Below are positions 9,885 to 21,147 of a stretch of DNA of 64,000 nt, one piece after another. The position numbers and the translations under genes are program-made. The DNA is from Mesostigma viride (taxonomy: Eukaryota > Streptophyta > Mesostigmatophyceae > Mesostigmatales > Mesostigmataceae). Positions within the stretch are counted from its first letter, which is position 1. Each line of letters opens with the position of its first letter. The stretch lies in assembly GCA_009746045.1 (NCBI GenBank), contig RPFO01000580.1, positions 20,204-84,203 on the forward strand, written 5' to 3'. The notes below the pieces were generated by a model. That model saw only the letters and a list, made by a program, of their open reading frames with translations, searched no databases and was not told where the DNA came from.

Positions 9885-12800
9885 CGACGCTCGCGGCCCC
9901 GCGGCTCCGCGGCTCTAGCAGTGGGATCTGCCTAACTCCCCTTCCCGCCCCTTTGCCTTCGCAGCCCTCGGGCTGTCGGAGAGAGAGCAACGGGTCGGCA
10001 GTGAGCCAGGTTAGCCCCGCCTCGCGCGGCCGCCTCCGAAACCTCCTCAGACTGCACGCATTTCTTATGCGTGCAGACGCAAACTCATTCTACCTGGCCA
10101 CCCGAGCCAACCGTCGGCGTCGCCTCGACGCGTTGGCAGGAAGAATCGAAATGGTGATTGAAAGCATAAGTCCCCAACCCGCCCCCCCTACCCCACCACC
10201 TCCACCCCCACCCCCATCACCACCCTGCTCCATCTCCGCCCCCACCCCCGCCTGCACCCCCCTTTTCGGTCAACGCGCGCCCTTGGTCATCGCCACCTTC
10301 AACGCCCGCACGCTCCAGCCCGACGCTGACCGCTGTCACTGCCTGCGCAGTGACGACTGTCAGTGCCATCGAGTCTCCAATCTTATTGGTTTCTGCATCG
10401 ACAATAATATCGCCATCCTGGGAATCCAAGAACACAGGCGCACTGCATCGGCCCGCGGATCAACTGCCCTTGTTGCTGACGACATCGACGGCTGGCGGTT
10501 CTACTACGGAGGCGGCGACGGCACCGGGAACGGGGGCGTCGGTCTCCTCTGCTCCCCGCTCGCCGTACGCCACATGGGCGAACCCCAGCTGGTCAACGCT
10601 CGCTCCTCGTGGCCACTTTTCATTCGATGGAGGGCCACTCGACCTACGCCCTGACGGTGGGCGTTGGTTACGCACCCCACTCCGGCCACCCAGAACAAGA
10701 CCGCAAGGACTTCTTTGCAGCGCTGGAGAACCTGGCGAACGGCATCCCTGGTCGCAACTACCTCGCTCTGCTGCTGGACGCCAACGCCACGCTACCACCG
10801 GGTACTGGCGGATGTCAGCACGCCCCCAACGGTACGGTCTCCAATGCCAACACCGAACTTTTTGCTGATTTGCTTACGACATGCGATTTGGTCACTGCCA
10901 ACACCCGCTTTCCACATAGTCCAGATGCTTTGGTCACACACACCTCGCCAACTGGCACTGAACGCTGCATTGACTATGTTGTAATGCGCAAGCGTCATCA
11001 AGGATCTGTACTAGCTGCTCGCTCGCATGTGATCCCCCTGGTGCGCTCCGATCATCGCATCGTCACCGCCCGCATCCGCCTGCGATTCCCCTCGCCCTTT
11101 CGTAAGCACGTGGCACCACCTGATTTGCGCACACTTCAGTTGCTCGAGAAATCTGACGACGCTCTGGAGGACTTCCCTGAAAAACGCGCCCACAAGCGCG
11201 CCGCAGAGGCGTTCGTCGACGCGCTGGACATCCCGGCCAGCCACGCCCAGCTGTTCGCTGCCGGCCCGGCATCGGCCCTTCGGCACCTCGCTGACAAGCT
11301 GCCCGCGGCCGGGGCCCTACTGCCCCCCCGCCGCCCGCCCCGCTTCACCAGCCTGCACCGGCTCCCCGCCGTCATCCAGGCCCGGCAAGCCCTGCGCGAC
11401 AACCGCGACCCCGCCCGCTACGCCCGCCTCAAAGCCGATTACCACTCGGCCATCCGGCAGGCGACCAAGGAGCAGGAGGACCTTCATGTCCGCGAGTACT
11501 TCGCCCACCTCAAGGACCAGCACGGCAAGTACGCCTGGACCCGCCTGCGTCACGCCCAACGGCCCGCCGGCGGCGCGCAGCCGGCGCCGCGGACGCTCTC
11601 TGGCTCACCGCAGCAGCAGCTCAACCAGTGGTATTCCTCCCAGTCCCGGCTGCTCGGCGCCCCCCCGCCGCCTCCGCCGCTTGGCCCTCTGGCGGCCGCA
11701 CGCCTGGCAGTAGCACCGGCGGACGTCCCTGCGCCGCCCACGCCACCCGCCGCTGAGCAGGACTACACGTACCCAGCCCTGACGGAACCCCTGGCCCACC
11801 CCAACGAGCTCCCGCCGTTCACCGAGCTCGAGCTGAGCACCGCCGCCAAGCAACTCCGCTTCTATGCTGCCGTTGGACCTGACCAGCTCCCAGCCCCGGT
11901 GATTAAGCTGACGGCGCTCACGGGGTTCCTGCTTGACGTCTGCAACCGGATCCTGCTTGCCGACGCGCCGCCGATTCCTGAGTGGCAGCACAGCTACCGT
12001 ATTATGCTGTACAAAAACAAAGGTTCCCCTGACGACCCCGCCAACTACAGAGGAGTCTGCATCCAGAGCGCCGCACTTAAGTTGTTCATGCGCATGATCC
12101 TCAACCGCCTTCGTTCTGCTCTCGACTGTCACCTTGGGGAAAGTCAAATGGGCTTCCGTCCTGGGCGCAACACCGTCATGGCCATCTTCGTCGCGCGTCG
12201 CCTCTTCGAGGAAATCGCTCTCCTGCAACCTGGTGAGTTTCCCGCCATCCTGATCTTCGTCGACTTCATCAAGGCTTTTGATTCTGTCCTCTGGGACGCT
12301 CTATGGGCTGTACTTGCTCGCGCTCGCGTCCCCACTCCCCTGATTACCGTCATCCGCACGCTGTATGAGGGGTCCACCACTTCGGTGCGCACTCAGCACG
12401 GCATAACCCCGCCCTGCCCACTGCAGACCGGCGTCTGGCAGGGTTGCGTCCTGTCGCCGTACCTGTTTATTATTGTAGTGGATTATGTTATGCGCCAGGC
12501 ACGTGCTCGCTTTGCTAGCATTGCAGGCCGTGCCCCTGGCCTAGCGATCACGAACGAGCTTGGGGAAGGGGGGCCGACTAACAAGCAGAATTTACTAGCT
12601 GACCTCATTTATGCCGACGACATCACGCTCATCGAGAAGCCGGAGTCTGCCCAACTTTGGCTGGACTGCCTGGCGCTCGAGGCTCGGGCGGTTGGTCTAG
12701 AAATCAGCCCCAAAACGGAGGCCCTGGCCCTCGGCATGGCAGGGCCCCCACCCACACTCCGCCTCTTAGACGATGCCGAGGTCAACTACCCTACTTCAGG

Positions 12801-13512
12801 CCGCTTCAAGCTGCTCGGCAGTTGGCTTCCTGACTGCGAGGACGACATGACGACACGGATCGGCATGGCGTGGGCGCACCTCCATGACCACCGCCGCTGG
12901 TGGAGCAACCCCGCCCTACCCCGGATCGTCAAGCGTGACCTCTTCAAGGTCGTCATTCTGACGATCCTGACCTACGGCGCCGAGACGTGGACACTGATGC
13001 AGGAGCTGGAGCAACGACTCGACGGCGCCGTCACCAAGATGCTGCGCAAGGCCCTTAACATCCCCTTTGGTTTGCACATTAGTAATGAGGATTTGTACGC
13101 TGATTTGCCCTATGTTTCCCACATTATTAGGCACAGGCGCCTGGGCCTAGCCGGGCACCTGGCCCGCACAGATCAGGTAGATACATCAGATAGACTAGCT
13201 GGCACCAAGCCCGCCCAGCCTGGGCGATATGTCCTCACCTGGCGTGCCCCCGGCCGCGCGCGGCAGGGCCGCCACCCGTGGACTTTTCGTGATAGACTCG
13301 GCATGGACATGTGCTACACTAGACGTGACGGGCTCACCCCCGGGCAGCCTCCTGGTTTGTCTGTAATATGGAGGCAGATGGTGCGCAAGGATAGATGGCA
13401 AGTAGTGATGAAGGAGACCACCCCCAAGCCTGTGGGGGCTCCGCGTGTGACCAAGTATGGCATTCATAGCGATTCGGGCCGCGGTGCCCACACCCCTGTA
13501 ACTAGGACCTAG
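9881..13512 (+). CDS. LINE-A ORF2: APE endonuclease and reverse transcriptase (one frameshift)
   Basis: ORF2 encodes the enzyme for target-primed reverse transcription. The endonuclease domain has IATFNARTL (active-site Asn), GIQEHRR (Glu), LLLDANATLPPG and SDHRIV (Asp/His pair). The RT domain shows NYRGVCIQSAALK, GFRPGRNT, FVDFIKAFD, GVWQGCVLSPYLF and LIYADDITL. The C-terminal part carries LTYGAETWT and a basic tail; no Cys/His knuckle or RNase H was evident. Total length is about 1,210 residues. The frame breaks near 10620-10650, where it must change register next to a GGG run; the later frame is open from 10609. It starts by ATGA overlap with ORF1. Truncated LINE-A copies with the same C-terminus lie at 2934-3620. 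Confidence 0.85.
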
Positions 13513-13612
13513 ATAGCTTATACCATCCATTCCATCCCATGTTCCCCTCCCACTGAGGACTTATGCTCACGTGACGCAGTCACGTGTCTATTAATTAATT
13601 AATTAATTAATT
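13513..13612 (+). repeat. LINE-A 3' UTR with palindrome and (TTAA)n tail
   Basis: About 75 bases of 3' UTR end in CACGTGACGCAGTCACGTG, a perfect 8-bp hairpin with a 3-base loop, then (TTAA/ATTA)n instead of poly(A). The same 3' end is found on the truncated copy at 2934-3031. The hairpin is a plausible recognition site for the element's own RT, by analogy with stringent-type LINEs. Confidence 0.8.
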
Positions 13613-14232
13613 AACTGCACGGAAAGAAGCCGAAAACTTGCGTTGATAACCCATAGGCCATAAAGGAAGCGAAACATTCATAGGGTCACGTTGATCACAC
13701 GATCGTACCATTACCGATATTGTCCTTCGCCCAGCGGCGCAAGAAAGAACAACCTTCCATGGAATAATAAGACGCGCATCCCGCGAGCCTGGAGAGTGTC
13801 TTACCGATCATGACGGAAATCTTGCCGAAACCCAGCAAATTTTTTAAAGCTTTACCAATAACGATTGAAACGCATCCTTGACGCTAGGTAAAGCCCATAA
13901 AACCTGACAATCACCGCCGCCAGCGTGCATTCTAATTTATTCCTCTCGACGAAAACATCAGATTGGACCCCCGTGGCGATGGTCATCAATAAAATCATCG
14001 ACACTGCAAAAAACGCGAACTCCGCTACAAAGTAGTATGATTTACTCATCGTCTTTAAGATTCGCTCAGTTTCTCTGCATTCCGCGAGCTATCTTTTTCT
14101 ACTCTGCCTGAAAGCACGTCGCCATGGCCAGCTCCGGTAGGGGTGCGCGCCCCGTGCACCACTTTTTCACGGTACGGACGGGTACCGCGAATTTTTCGGC
14201 GCCAAAATATTCGCGCCGGGACCGTCCCCTTA
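13613..14232. repeat. AB repeat, B half, copy 1
   Basis: About 620 bases starting GCACGGAAAGAAGCCG and ending CCGTCCCCTTAA are repeated at 15609-16212 with roughly 97% identity by eye. It contains no convincing gene; a 65-codon minus-strand frame at 13852-14049 is interrupted in the second copy. It lies 3' of LINE-A because LINE-A inserted inside AB. Confidence 0.75.
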
Positions 14233-14282
14233 ATGCTCCGTGACTCCCCAACGGGAGCACGAGTCTAATTAATTAATTAATT
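14233..14282 (+). mobile_element. Minimal LINE 3' end: hairpin plus (TTAA)n
   Basis: Only the last ~35 bases of a LINE are present: GTGCTCC-type stem sequence (TGCTCCGTGACTCCCCAACG, then GGAGCAC) followed by a (TTAA)n tail. The same 3' end, in the opposite orientation, terminates the half-LINE at 25857 and appears again at about 16256-16300. It is an extreme 5' truncation. Confidence 0.65.
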
Positions 14283-14291
14283 ACGCGCAGT

Positions 14292-14600
14292 TCCACCCAT
14301 GCAGTATGCCCCTCAGAAAAACCACTGCCACCTTTCTTTCCAGCGCACTTGTTTGCCAAGAAACAAACTCAAGCTTGTGAGCCTCTAACCACAATGAAGC
14401 CTCTGCTAAGAAAGGCCGCGTCAATATTCACACAAAACTGAGTGCTGTTGGCAATCTCCTTCCAAGAAACCACTCAGCAAATCCCTGACAACTTGACGAT
14501 ATGCCACGGTCACGCTTTGACACGTCCCAGCCATGCAACGTACATAAAAACCACTGAAAGGTGCCAGGAATCTGGCGATGCGCAGCACGGAATGGCATTA
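14292..14600. repeat. AB repeat, A half, copy 2
   Basis: The segment runs from CCCATGCAGTATGCCCCTC to AATGGCATTA and is nearly identical to 3620-3925 and 4072-4375. It is cut at 14600 by the inverted LINE insertion and resumes at 15604 (TACCTGGCGCTAACTGCACGG), running into B copy 2. Confidence 0.75.
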
Positions 14601-15593
14601 TTAATTAATTAATTAATTAATTAATTATCAACATCACTCCGTTGGGAGTAGATGTAGCACATAGCCCTGAGAAGGGGCATATGGCTTTTAATACATTCTA
14701 GGCTACTTCATGCAAGGGTGGGAATGTAAGCTACCCCTGCTCTAGGTGCACCAAGGCACCTGCACCCTCATGGTCTATCACGCTATGCCCGGGTAAGGGG
14801 GGAGCATGCCTGTGAGGGAGGAAGATCATCATGGCTATACAAGAGCTAGGACATGGCTTCTCGACAGAGAGCATCTCTCTGCATGGCATAGCATGGCTAA
14901 ATTCACATCCATGGCATTATTCTTTTCTCAGACGCCGCAAGCGGCTCGAGAAGACTCTCTTCACCCTTGACGACGACTTGACCCTGGCACAGCAACAACG
15001 GCGACGGGAGCTATGGTCGACCTACCTCCAGCTCCGGCAGACCAAGGCGGGCCAGCCGGTGTACTGGAAGGGGGCGGACATCTACGTCGGCCACAAGCCC
15101 TGGCAAGCGACCCCCTCGACCACCGCGGCCCCAGCAACTCCAGCCCCAGCCTAGGGGAATACAGCAGTAGTGTAGAATAGTTAGACAGTGGCCTTGTACA
15201 TGCCCGCCTACTACAGGCACTATACCAGCTGAGGCCTAGCCTTTTTACTCATGTACATGTGTGCCTATGATGAGCCACACTCCAGACGATGCCTAGTTTT
15301 ATTTAGTAATGCTGTGCCCATGCAGAGGGCTGCTCTCTGCTGAGATGCCACGCTCTAGTTTCTGTATAGCCATGATGATCTTCCCCCTCACAGGCATGCT
15401 CCCCCCCTTACCCGGGCATAGCGTGATAGACCATGAGGGTGCGGGTGCCCTGGTGCACCTAGAGCAGGGGTAGCTTACATTCCCACCCTTGCATGAAGTA
15501 GCCTAGAATGTATTAAAAGCCATATGCCCCTTCTCAGGGCTATGTGCTACATCTACTCCCAACGGAGTGATGTTGATAATTAATTAATTAATT
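14601..15593. mobile_element. LINE insertion with 3' ends on both sides (~213-bp inverted arms)
   Basis: The 993-bp insert is flanked by the 10-bp duplication AATGGCATTA (14591-14600 and 15594-15603). Both outer edges are (TTAA)n tracts, and inside each lies the same ~213-bp LINE 3' end in inverted orientation (14627-14839 and about 15366-15577), including the hairpin CTCCGTTGGGAG. The centre carries the end of a LINE ORF1 and its 3' UTR in plus orientation. Target duplications show it entered as one event. Confidence 0.75.
14930..15154 (+). pseudogene. C-terminal fragment of an ORF1-only LINE protein
   Basis: From about 14930 the plus strand reads RRRKRLEKTLFTLDDDLT then AQQQRRRELWSTYLQLRQ and VYWKGADIYVGHK, ending at a stop at 15152-15154. 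It closely parallels the end of the intact half-LINE ORF1 at 26263-27651 (RRKRLHDLTWTLDDDLTPAQ and VYWRGGDLMINHK), so it is a related but distinct family. The upstream bases to 14831 are the inverted 3' UTR arm and are open only by chance. Only the C-terminal nucleic-acid-binding module remains. Confidence 0.75.
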
Positions 15594-15603
15594 AATGGCA
15601 TTA

Positions 15604-16212
15604 TACCTGGCGCTAACTGCACGGAAAGAAGCCGAAAACTTGCGTTGATAACCCATAAAGGAAGCGAAACATTCATAGGGTCACGTTGATCACACGATCG
15701 TACCATTACCGGAATTGTCCTTCGCCCAGCGGCGCAAGAAAGAACAACCTTCCATGGAATAATAAGACGCGCATCCCGCGAGCCTGGAGAGTGTCTTACC
15801 GATCATGACGGAAATCTTGCCGAAACCCAGCAAATTTTTTAAAGCTTTACCAATAACGATTTAAACGCATCCTTGACGCTAGGTAAAGCCCATAAAACCT
15901 GACAATCACCGCCGCCAGCGTGCATTCTAATTTATTCCTCTCGACGAAAACATCAGATTGGACCCCCGTGGCGATGGTCATCAATAAAATCATCGACACT
16001 GCAAAAAACGCGAACTCCGCTACGAAGTAGTATCATTTACTCATTGTCTTTAAGATTCGCTCAGTTTCTCTGCATTCCGCGAGCTATCTTTTTCTACTCT
16101 GCCTGAAAGCACGTCGCCATGGCCAGCTCCGGTAGGGGTGCGCGCCCCGTGCACCACTTTTTCACGGTACGGACGGGTACCGCGAATTTTTCGGCGCCAA
16201 AATATTCGCGCC
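15604..16212. repeat. AB repeat, end of A and B half, copy 2
   Basis: This continues the A segment interrupted at 14600, then repeats the 13613-14232 sequence to CCGTCCCCTTAA, followed by a long (TTAA)n tract (about 16206-16254). Small differences from copy 1 include loss of GGCCATA after CCCATA. Confidence 0.75.
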
Positions 16213-17032
16213 GGGACCGTCCCCTTAATTAATTAATTAATTAATTAATTAATTATTGTGCTCCGTGACTCCCCAACGGGAGCGCGTGTATAATTAATTG
16301 CAGACACGTGTGTAGTACTCCTACACACAGATCTCGAGTGATTTATCTAGTACCAAATCCGAAAGGCTTGCATCACTCCCCGGACAGGAGAACTTTTGCG
16401 GATGACTGTAGGTGTAAGTTGGCGATGCCATGGTAACCGGAGACGTCCGTCCTATAGTCAGCAAAATTGGTGCGAGAGGTCCCCAGTTCGATTCCGGTCA
16501 GATTCATTTGCAGATCGCGTTTTTCCGCGTTTTCCGCGGCCCGGCACTGACCGCAAATGGTTTTCACCTTTGCGGAGTGTCTGATCAGAATAATTAATTA
16601 ATTCCTTCCGTAGATCGCCATCACCCAAAGGTATGCACCCATTCCGCCTATCTCATTGAGAATGCTTGCGGGGCGCAGTCATGTGCTTATTATTTTTAAC
16701 AATTAATTTGATCCAGACGTCCATCTCACTCCATGGACCCGGAAGGCATTAATTACTTGAGTTACACGTAGACTGCGTCACGTGGTATGGCTAGTACCAA
16801 GGCAGGCTTGGCCGGACTCCTATGGTCCATAGTCCCCTTGAGACTCACAGCTGTCTTTAATTTTCTATTGCTATACACTGGCCCTGACAGGGGATAGGCC
16901 TGCTAGGCAAGACAGTCCTAAAGAAGCCCTGTCCAACCTAGTACTGTACTTGCAGCTGCGACCGAGATCAAAGGTATTCGATTTAAGCCCTGGAGCCACT
17001 GGGAATGGATCAAACCAAACATGGCCCCGTGC
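16213..17032. other. Repeat debris and intergenic sequence upstream of LINE/GST boundary
   Basis: It holds a (TTAA)n tract, a LINE 3' hairpin remnant (16256-16300), a TTCGATTC tRNA-like B-box motif near 16485-16498, and partial CACGTG palindromes. No gene is supported. It lies downstream of the GST gene, which ends at 17033. Confidence 0.5.
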
Positions 17033-17680
17033 CTACATCTTGGAGAACGACTGCATCTCCTCCTGCGCTGCCTTGACGAAATCCAGCGAGCCAATGTGAT
17101 CCACATAGGCCTTCAGGTTGGGGTAGTGGCCCATATCAATTTTAAAATATGGCATCCAAGAAAGCACCACGTAGAGATAGGCGTCGGCAACAGTAAAGGT
17201 GTCCCCCATAAGGTACTTCTGGCCCGGTTGGATCTCGTGCTTGGACAGATAGTCCAGCTTCGACTTCATCTTCGCCTCGGCGGCGGCGCGCATCTCGGCG
17301 GACAGGCCCGGGTTGAACAGTTGCCCGGCGCTCGAGTGGACTTCGCTGGCGATATAGTTGAGCTTCGATTGCAACACGTAGCGAGGGATGGAGCCGGCCG
17401 CGGGGGCCAGGCCGGAAGACGGGTTTTGGTCGGCAAGCCATTGCAGCACGGCGGAGCCCTCGTTGAGAAGGGTGCTGTCGTCCAAGGTAAGGCCCGGGAC
17501 GTTGCCTTTCGGATTCACGGCGTAGTAATCTTCTCCCTTTTGGGGCCCGGACAGGATCTTGTGGGTCGAGATGTCGACCAAGTTGGCAGCAACCGACTTC
17601 CCCAAGATTCCGGCTTTGTACGCCGAGATGTAGCTTGCCGCACCGCACGAAGTGGGCGTAAAATAAAGCTGGGCCACCAT
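17033..17680 (-). CDS. Glutathione S-transferase, beta-class-like
   Basis: A complete intronless frame of about 215 codons encodes a soluble GST. The N-terminal thioredoxin-like domain begins AQLYFTPTSCGAASY; the Cys in the TPTSCG segment sits where beta-class enzymes have their mixed-disulfide Cys. VNPKGNVPGLTLDD gives the cis-Pro loop and LLNEGSAVLQWLADQNP the glutathione gamma-Glu-binding Glu-Gly-Ser. The helical C-terminal domain contains MGDTFTVADAYLYVVLSWM, the N-capping-box region. I chose the ATG at 17680 (MVAQLYF) rather than 17710 because the family starts there. It presumably conjugates glutathione to electrophiles in the cytosol. Beta-class GSTs are mainly bacterial, so transfer is possible but not shown. 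It is the only host-type gene in the window. Confidence 0.9.
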   Translation of the reverse strand: MVAQLYFTPTSCGAASYISAYKAGILGKSVAANLVDISTHKILSGPQKGEDYYAVNPKGNVPGLTLDDSTLLNEGSAVLQWLADQNPSSGLAPAAGSIPRYVLQSKLNYIASEVHSSAGQLFNPGLSAEMRAAAEAKMKSKLDYLSKHEIQPGQKYLMGDTFTVADAYLYVVLSWMPYFKIDMGHYPNLKAYVDHIGSLDFVKAAQEEMQSFSKM

Positions 17681-17710
17681 GGTTGAAATCAAATTGAAAG
17701 GGCAAAGCAA

Positions 17711-18472
17711 GAGATTCGAGGAGCGGTGTTGACTTGCAAACAGTGACGAGCTCGCGAAACTTACCCCGATGTGCTCATCTTATAGAGTGCGCGGCGATGC
17801 GTCACGAAAAGACAAAAATGCCATGACCGGCTGACGCTGATTCTCACAGGACACATTGACGTGACCAGACAACAATGATCCGGCAGCCTCGTTTGTCGCA
17901 GCCAAGAAGTTCCGTTGATGTTCCCATGTCCCGCAGACTGTCGGGTCAACCAATCCAGCCAGTCTAGATATCGCTCGACTAACTTTGCCTAAATATCCGA
18001 AGAATCAGGTCGCCATTTCCTAGGGTAATCTTCGTGACTAAATTAGCAAACTTACGTGCCCACCCGTGCCACGTGGCTTGCTAGATACTAATGGTATGCA
18101 GCGGTTGGGCGATGGGCAGTTGCGCCGCACAAGTCAGAACTCATAACTCATGCTCAGCAGGCTGCGGTCTGCACTCTTGTTGTGGTAGTTGTGTTTACCC
18201 ACGCCGCACATGGGCAGCAGAGATTTGGAAACGGCCTGGAAACTGGGCCACAGCACGGAACAGCATGCCAGGTCTGCACACTGCAGTCAGGGAAGCCAAC
18301 TGTAGTGACTGTACTACAGTTACCGGATTCGCCTGTGGCGCGGACTGTTGGGCACTAATTGGCACGTCTTGGCACGCCTGACGCCGCTGCGCCAGAGAGT
18401 GGGTTTGGCGGGAAGCAGGGCACATCAATTGTGCCACGACGTTACCGTAGTGACTTCTAGAGACCTCTAGAG
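17711..18472. other. GST upstream region
   Basis: About 760 bases upstream of the GST hold no gene I can support. A perfect TATA-type promoter for the GST was not obvious. Confidence 0.35.
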
Positions 18473-18788
18473 TACCGTAGTGGCTCTTATATGTGTACGC
18501 TTAATTATAGTACGAGGGCTTTTAGCGATTTTTGTTACGCGTACGGGGTTTGGGGGATTTTTTCTTAGTGTACGTAGGTATATCGTCATAAGGGTATACC
18601 GTATGAGGTATATTTGGGAGGCAGTACCCTATGAGGGACAACATATGGAAGCCCCTCATACGTATATCGTAGCATCTGAGGGCGATATCTTGGGATGTAC
18701 GAGGCCGGAAGGAGGTTTTTTTTCGGCCTGTACGGGGTCGATTCGTGCATAATTAGGCGTACTGATATAAGACTGAGCCACTACGGTA
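18473..18788. mobile_element. 316-bp MITE-like element with TIR TACCGTAGTGGCTC
   Basis: The element starts TACCGTAGTGGCTC and ends with its inverse GAGCCACTACGGTA, then extends imperfectly inward (CTTATAT... versus ATATAAG). The interior has no motif-bearing frame. A related half-site TACCGTAGTGACTT lies at 18443. The target duplication is not clear, so the superfamily is not assigned. Confidence 0.55.
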
Positions 18789-20102
18789 GCGGTACATCGC
18801 TGTCGCACGCAAATCGAGACGTTTTGAGTTGGACCATTTCACGGACGGAAGCAGGCGCGAGGAACTTTGTAAGGCCTGATGGAGGCGATGTTCATCAGAC
18901 TCTTGCACGGAAAAAAGGTTACAATAGCAAGATAATATAGTGTGTGTTTTGCATAGTACTAACCGCAATGGAATCTTTCCATTCCGCCATGGAATCTTTT
19001 ACTCTTAGCAAGCTGCCCAGCGGTTTGGCCTCAGCCGCCCACTTCGATGAGGGGCCCAACCTGGACTTTAGGTTTTGAGTTGAAAAGTTAATAATCGTGT
19101 GGAGAGCCGGGCGGGTAGTGCGATTGATCGCTCAACTAGTAGGGGATGCGGGACCCTTGCATAATTCATGGTCGGCGGTTGTTGGTGGGAGAGTCGCTTA
19201 TGAGAATTGATGTCTTTTCATGTGAGGCGTGCAAGCACTCACCTCAAGTGCACGGTTTACTTTCTAATTCGCACGGTGTTGAGCTCACTACTGGGCTGGG
19301 GAAATTCAAGTTATAATATTGAATGTAGGACGCAAGAACGCAAACTCAGTCAATGGATACTTTGAATGCAGGTGCTCAGATATGGACGGAATCCTTCTAT
19401 TATTTATTCATCACATTCACATTTATTCCCAACGTCCAGTCAATGTTCCAACGTTCCACTGGCTAGCCGCCGACGCCAGCCCACCAGCGGGCCGTACGTG
19501 GGCACCGGGTGCAGACCGTTGGCGCGACGCTACAGTCAGCCCGTCATCTGCCGTCTAGTCGTCCTGCGTACGGTACGCTGGTAGTCATGCCCGTAGCGTA
19601 CGGTACTCCCCAGCTAGACTAGTCTAGTCCTGCTGACACTCGTCACATTATCATGGTACAGTACCGAGTGTACCTTCGTATATATGTAGCTAATTAGGAC
19701 ATATTAGGCTCGAAACACACGCCCTGATCAAGCATGCTGTTTCCGGCCCCACCATCTAGGTCATCAGATGATCTAGTCGCTCTACACTACGGCTTCGCAA
19801 GGTAACCCCCTTAATTAATTAATTACCCCCGTAAGCCAGCCATAATTTCAATGCACACGGATACACATTTCCATCACCATTCATCTTCATCATCCTGAAC
19901 AACTCGAACACGCGGACAAGATAACGGCCCAGGCTCGAGCTATACCATGGTCCGGATTCTCCCGATTTCTGGCCTGCGCTGGTTGTCTCCTTGATATTGT
20001 GGACTCGACTAGCTAACATTCCTACTATTTGACTGTTCCAACTGGTACAAACTTGACTATACCAGTTCGGGCTCACAAGTTCATCCACAACTAGCTAGTT
20101 TG
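18789..20102. other. Unassigned intergenic sequence
   Basis: No gene or element is recognised. A short (TTAA)n tract at about 19810-19826 may be a LINE tail without an identifiable body. Confidence 0.35.
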
Positions 20103-20498
20103 AGAAAGAGCATATGGCGGGGTTAGACCTGGCTACCGCCTAGCCGCCGACCTGATTTATGCGGATGACACCACCCTCATCGCGCGCCCCGAGCACATTC
20201 AGACCTGGCTGGACTATCTGGGCCTGGAGGCGAGGGCGGTGGGGTTGGAGATTAGTGTCAAAACTGAGGCAATGGTGATTGGGGCCTCCAGTACACCGCC
20301 GCTGCCGCGCCTGCCCGATGGGACGACGGTCCCGTTCCGCGATCGCTTCAAGCTGTTAGGGAGCTGGCTCCCTGACACCGCCGACGATGTGGACACCCGC
20401 ATCGGCCTGGCCGGCCTGGGCTCGGCTTCGTTCGCTCAACACCTACTGGCGCTCCAAGGGCCTGGGCGACCACCGCAAGCGCATGCTCTTCAAGGTGA
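20103..20498 (+). pseudogene. LINE-B reverse transcriptase fragment, copy 2 (part 1)
   Basis: The plus strand repeats the YADD region of the 536-1253 fragment (LADLIYADDTTLIARPEHIQ) and continues through EARAVGLEISVKTEAMVIG and FKLLGSWLPDTADDV to a KRMLFKV segment. A frameshift breaks it near 20420 (LAGLGSAS versus the continuing frame). At about 20498 it is cut by a 650-bp insert and resumes at 21148. It is the 5'-truncated body of the LINE-B copy that hosts the gypsy element. Confidence 0.75.
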
Positions 20499-21147
20499 CT
20501 CCTCGTCTGTCAGGGGTGAAGTTCACCCTGTGTGCCCAACTGCCTGCCGTTAATATATTTCATATAGGCCATCCATTGTAAACGGAGGTATTAGGGTTGC
20601 GTCCCTAATAATCGCACCCGCCTGCCGTATTTGTGGCCATAATTAATATCGGCAAAGTATTATGCAGTGTTGGGACAGTGAGCACGTGTCATGTTACGGC
20701 TCATGATTTGGTCACGGAGTGACTAAGATATTAGTGCCGAAGCTACGAGAACCGGCACATTATATCAAGACTTGTACGTTCAGGGTCCTACGACCTATAG
20801 CTAGCGTACTATTCAGTCGTACTACTCGACTAGAGAGTGTTAACGGAATCTGGCTTGCGTAACGCATTCTCAGCACATTTCAGATAAGCTACGCAATCTT
20901 TGTGCCAGCCTGTCGAGCACTCACACTTTGTGCACCTTTGTGCATAAGAGGAAGACGCAACCTACGTTGCACTTACCTAAGGTCTGAGCCATGAGGTATG
21001 GCTGACGCTTATGGTCCCCACCCGGGAGCCACATCATGGTTTTGGTGGACAAACGGTGGTAGTCCGGGATTTAATATGCAATGATAATAAAGCGTAATCT
21101 TTAATTGTCACTATCGTTTTCGACCTACAAGTCTCAATATTTCTGAC
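20499..21147. other. ~650-bp insert within LINE-B copy 2
   Basis: LINE sense sequence stops after CTCTTCAAGG and resumes at CATCGTCCTCACGGTGCTC; TGAC occurs at both joints. The insert has no gene. No convincing terminal repeats were found, so its class is unknown. Confidence 0.4.

Noticed and set aside
13852-14049. 65-codon minus-strand frame in the B repeat
   Set aside because: The second copy of the repeat changes its start and it lacks family features; probably chance.
16470-16505. Possible tRNA gene (AGTTCGATTCC)
   Set aside because: Good B-box-like loop but the T-stem pairs poorly and no acceptor or D-arm could be fitted; kept only as a tRNA-like motif.
18091-18437. Overlapping 80-96 codon frames upstream of the MITE
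   Set aside because: No motif, no neighbours, and both strands are equally open.
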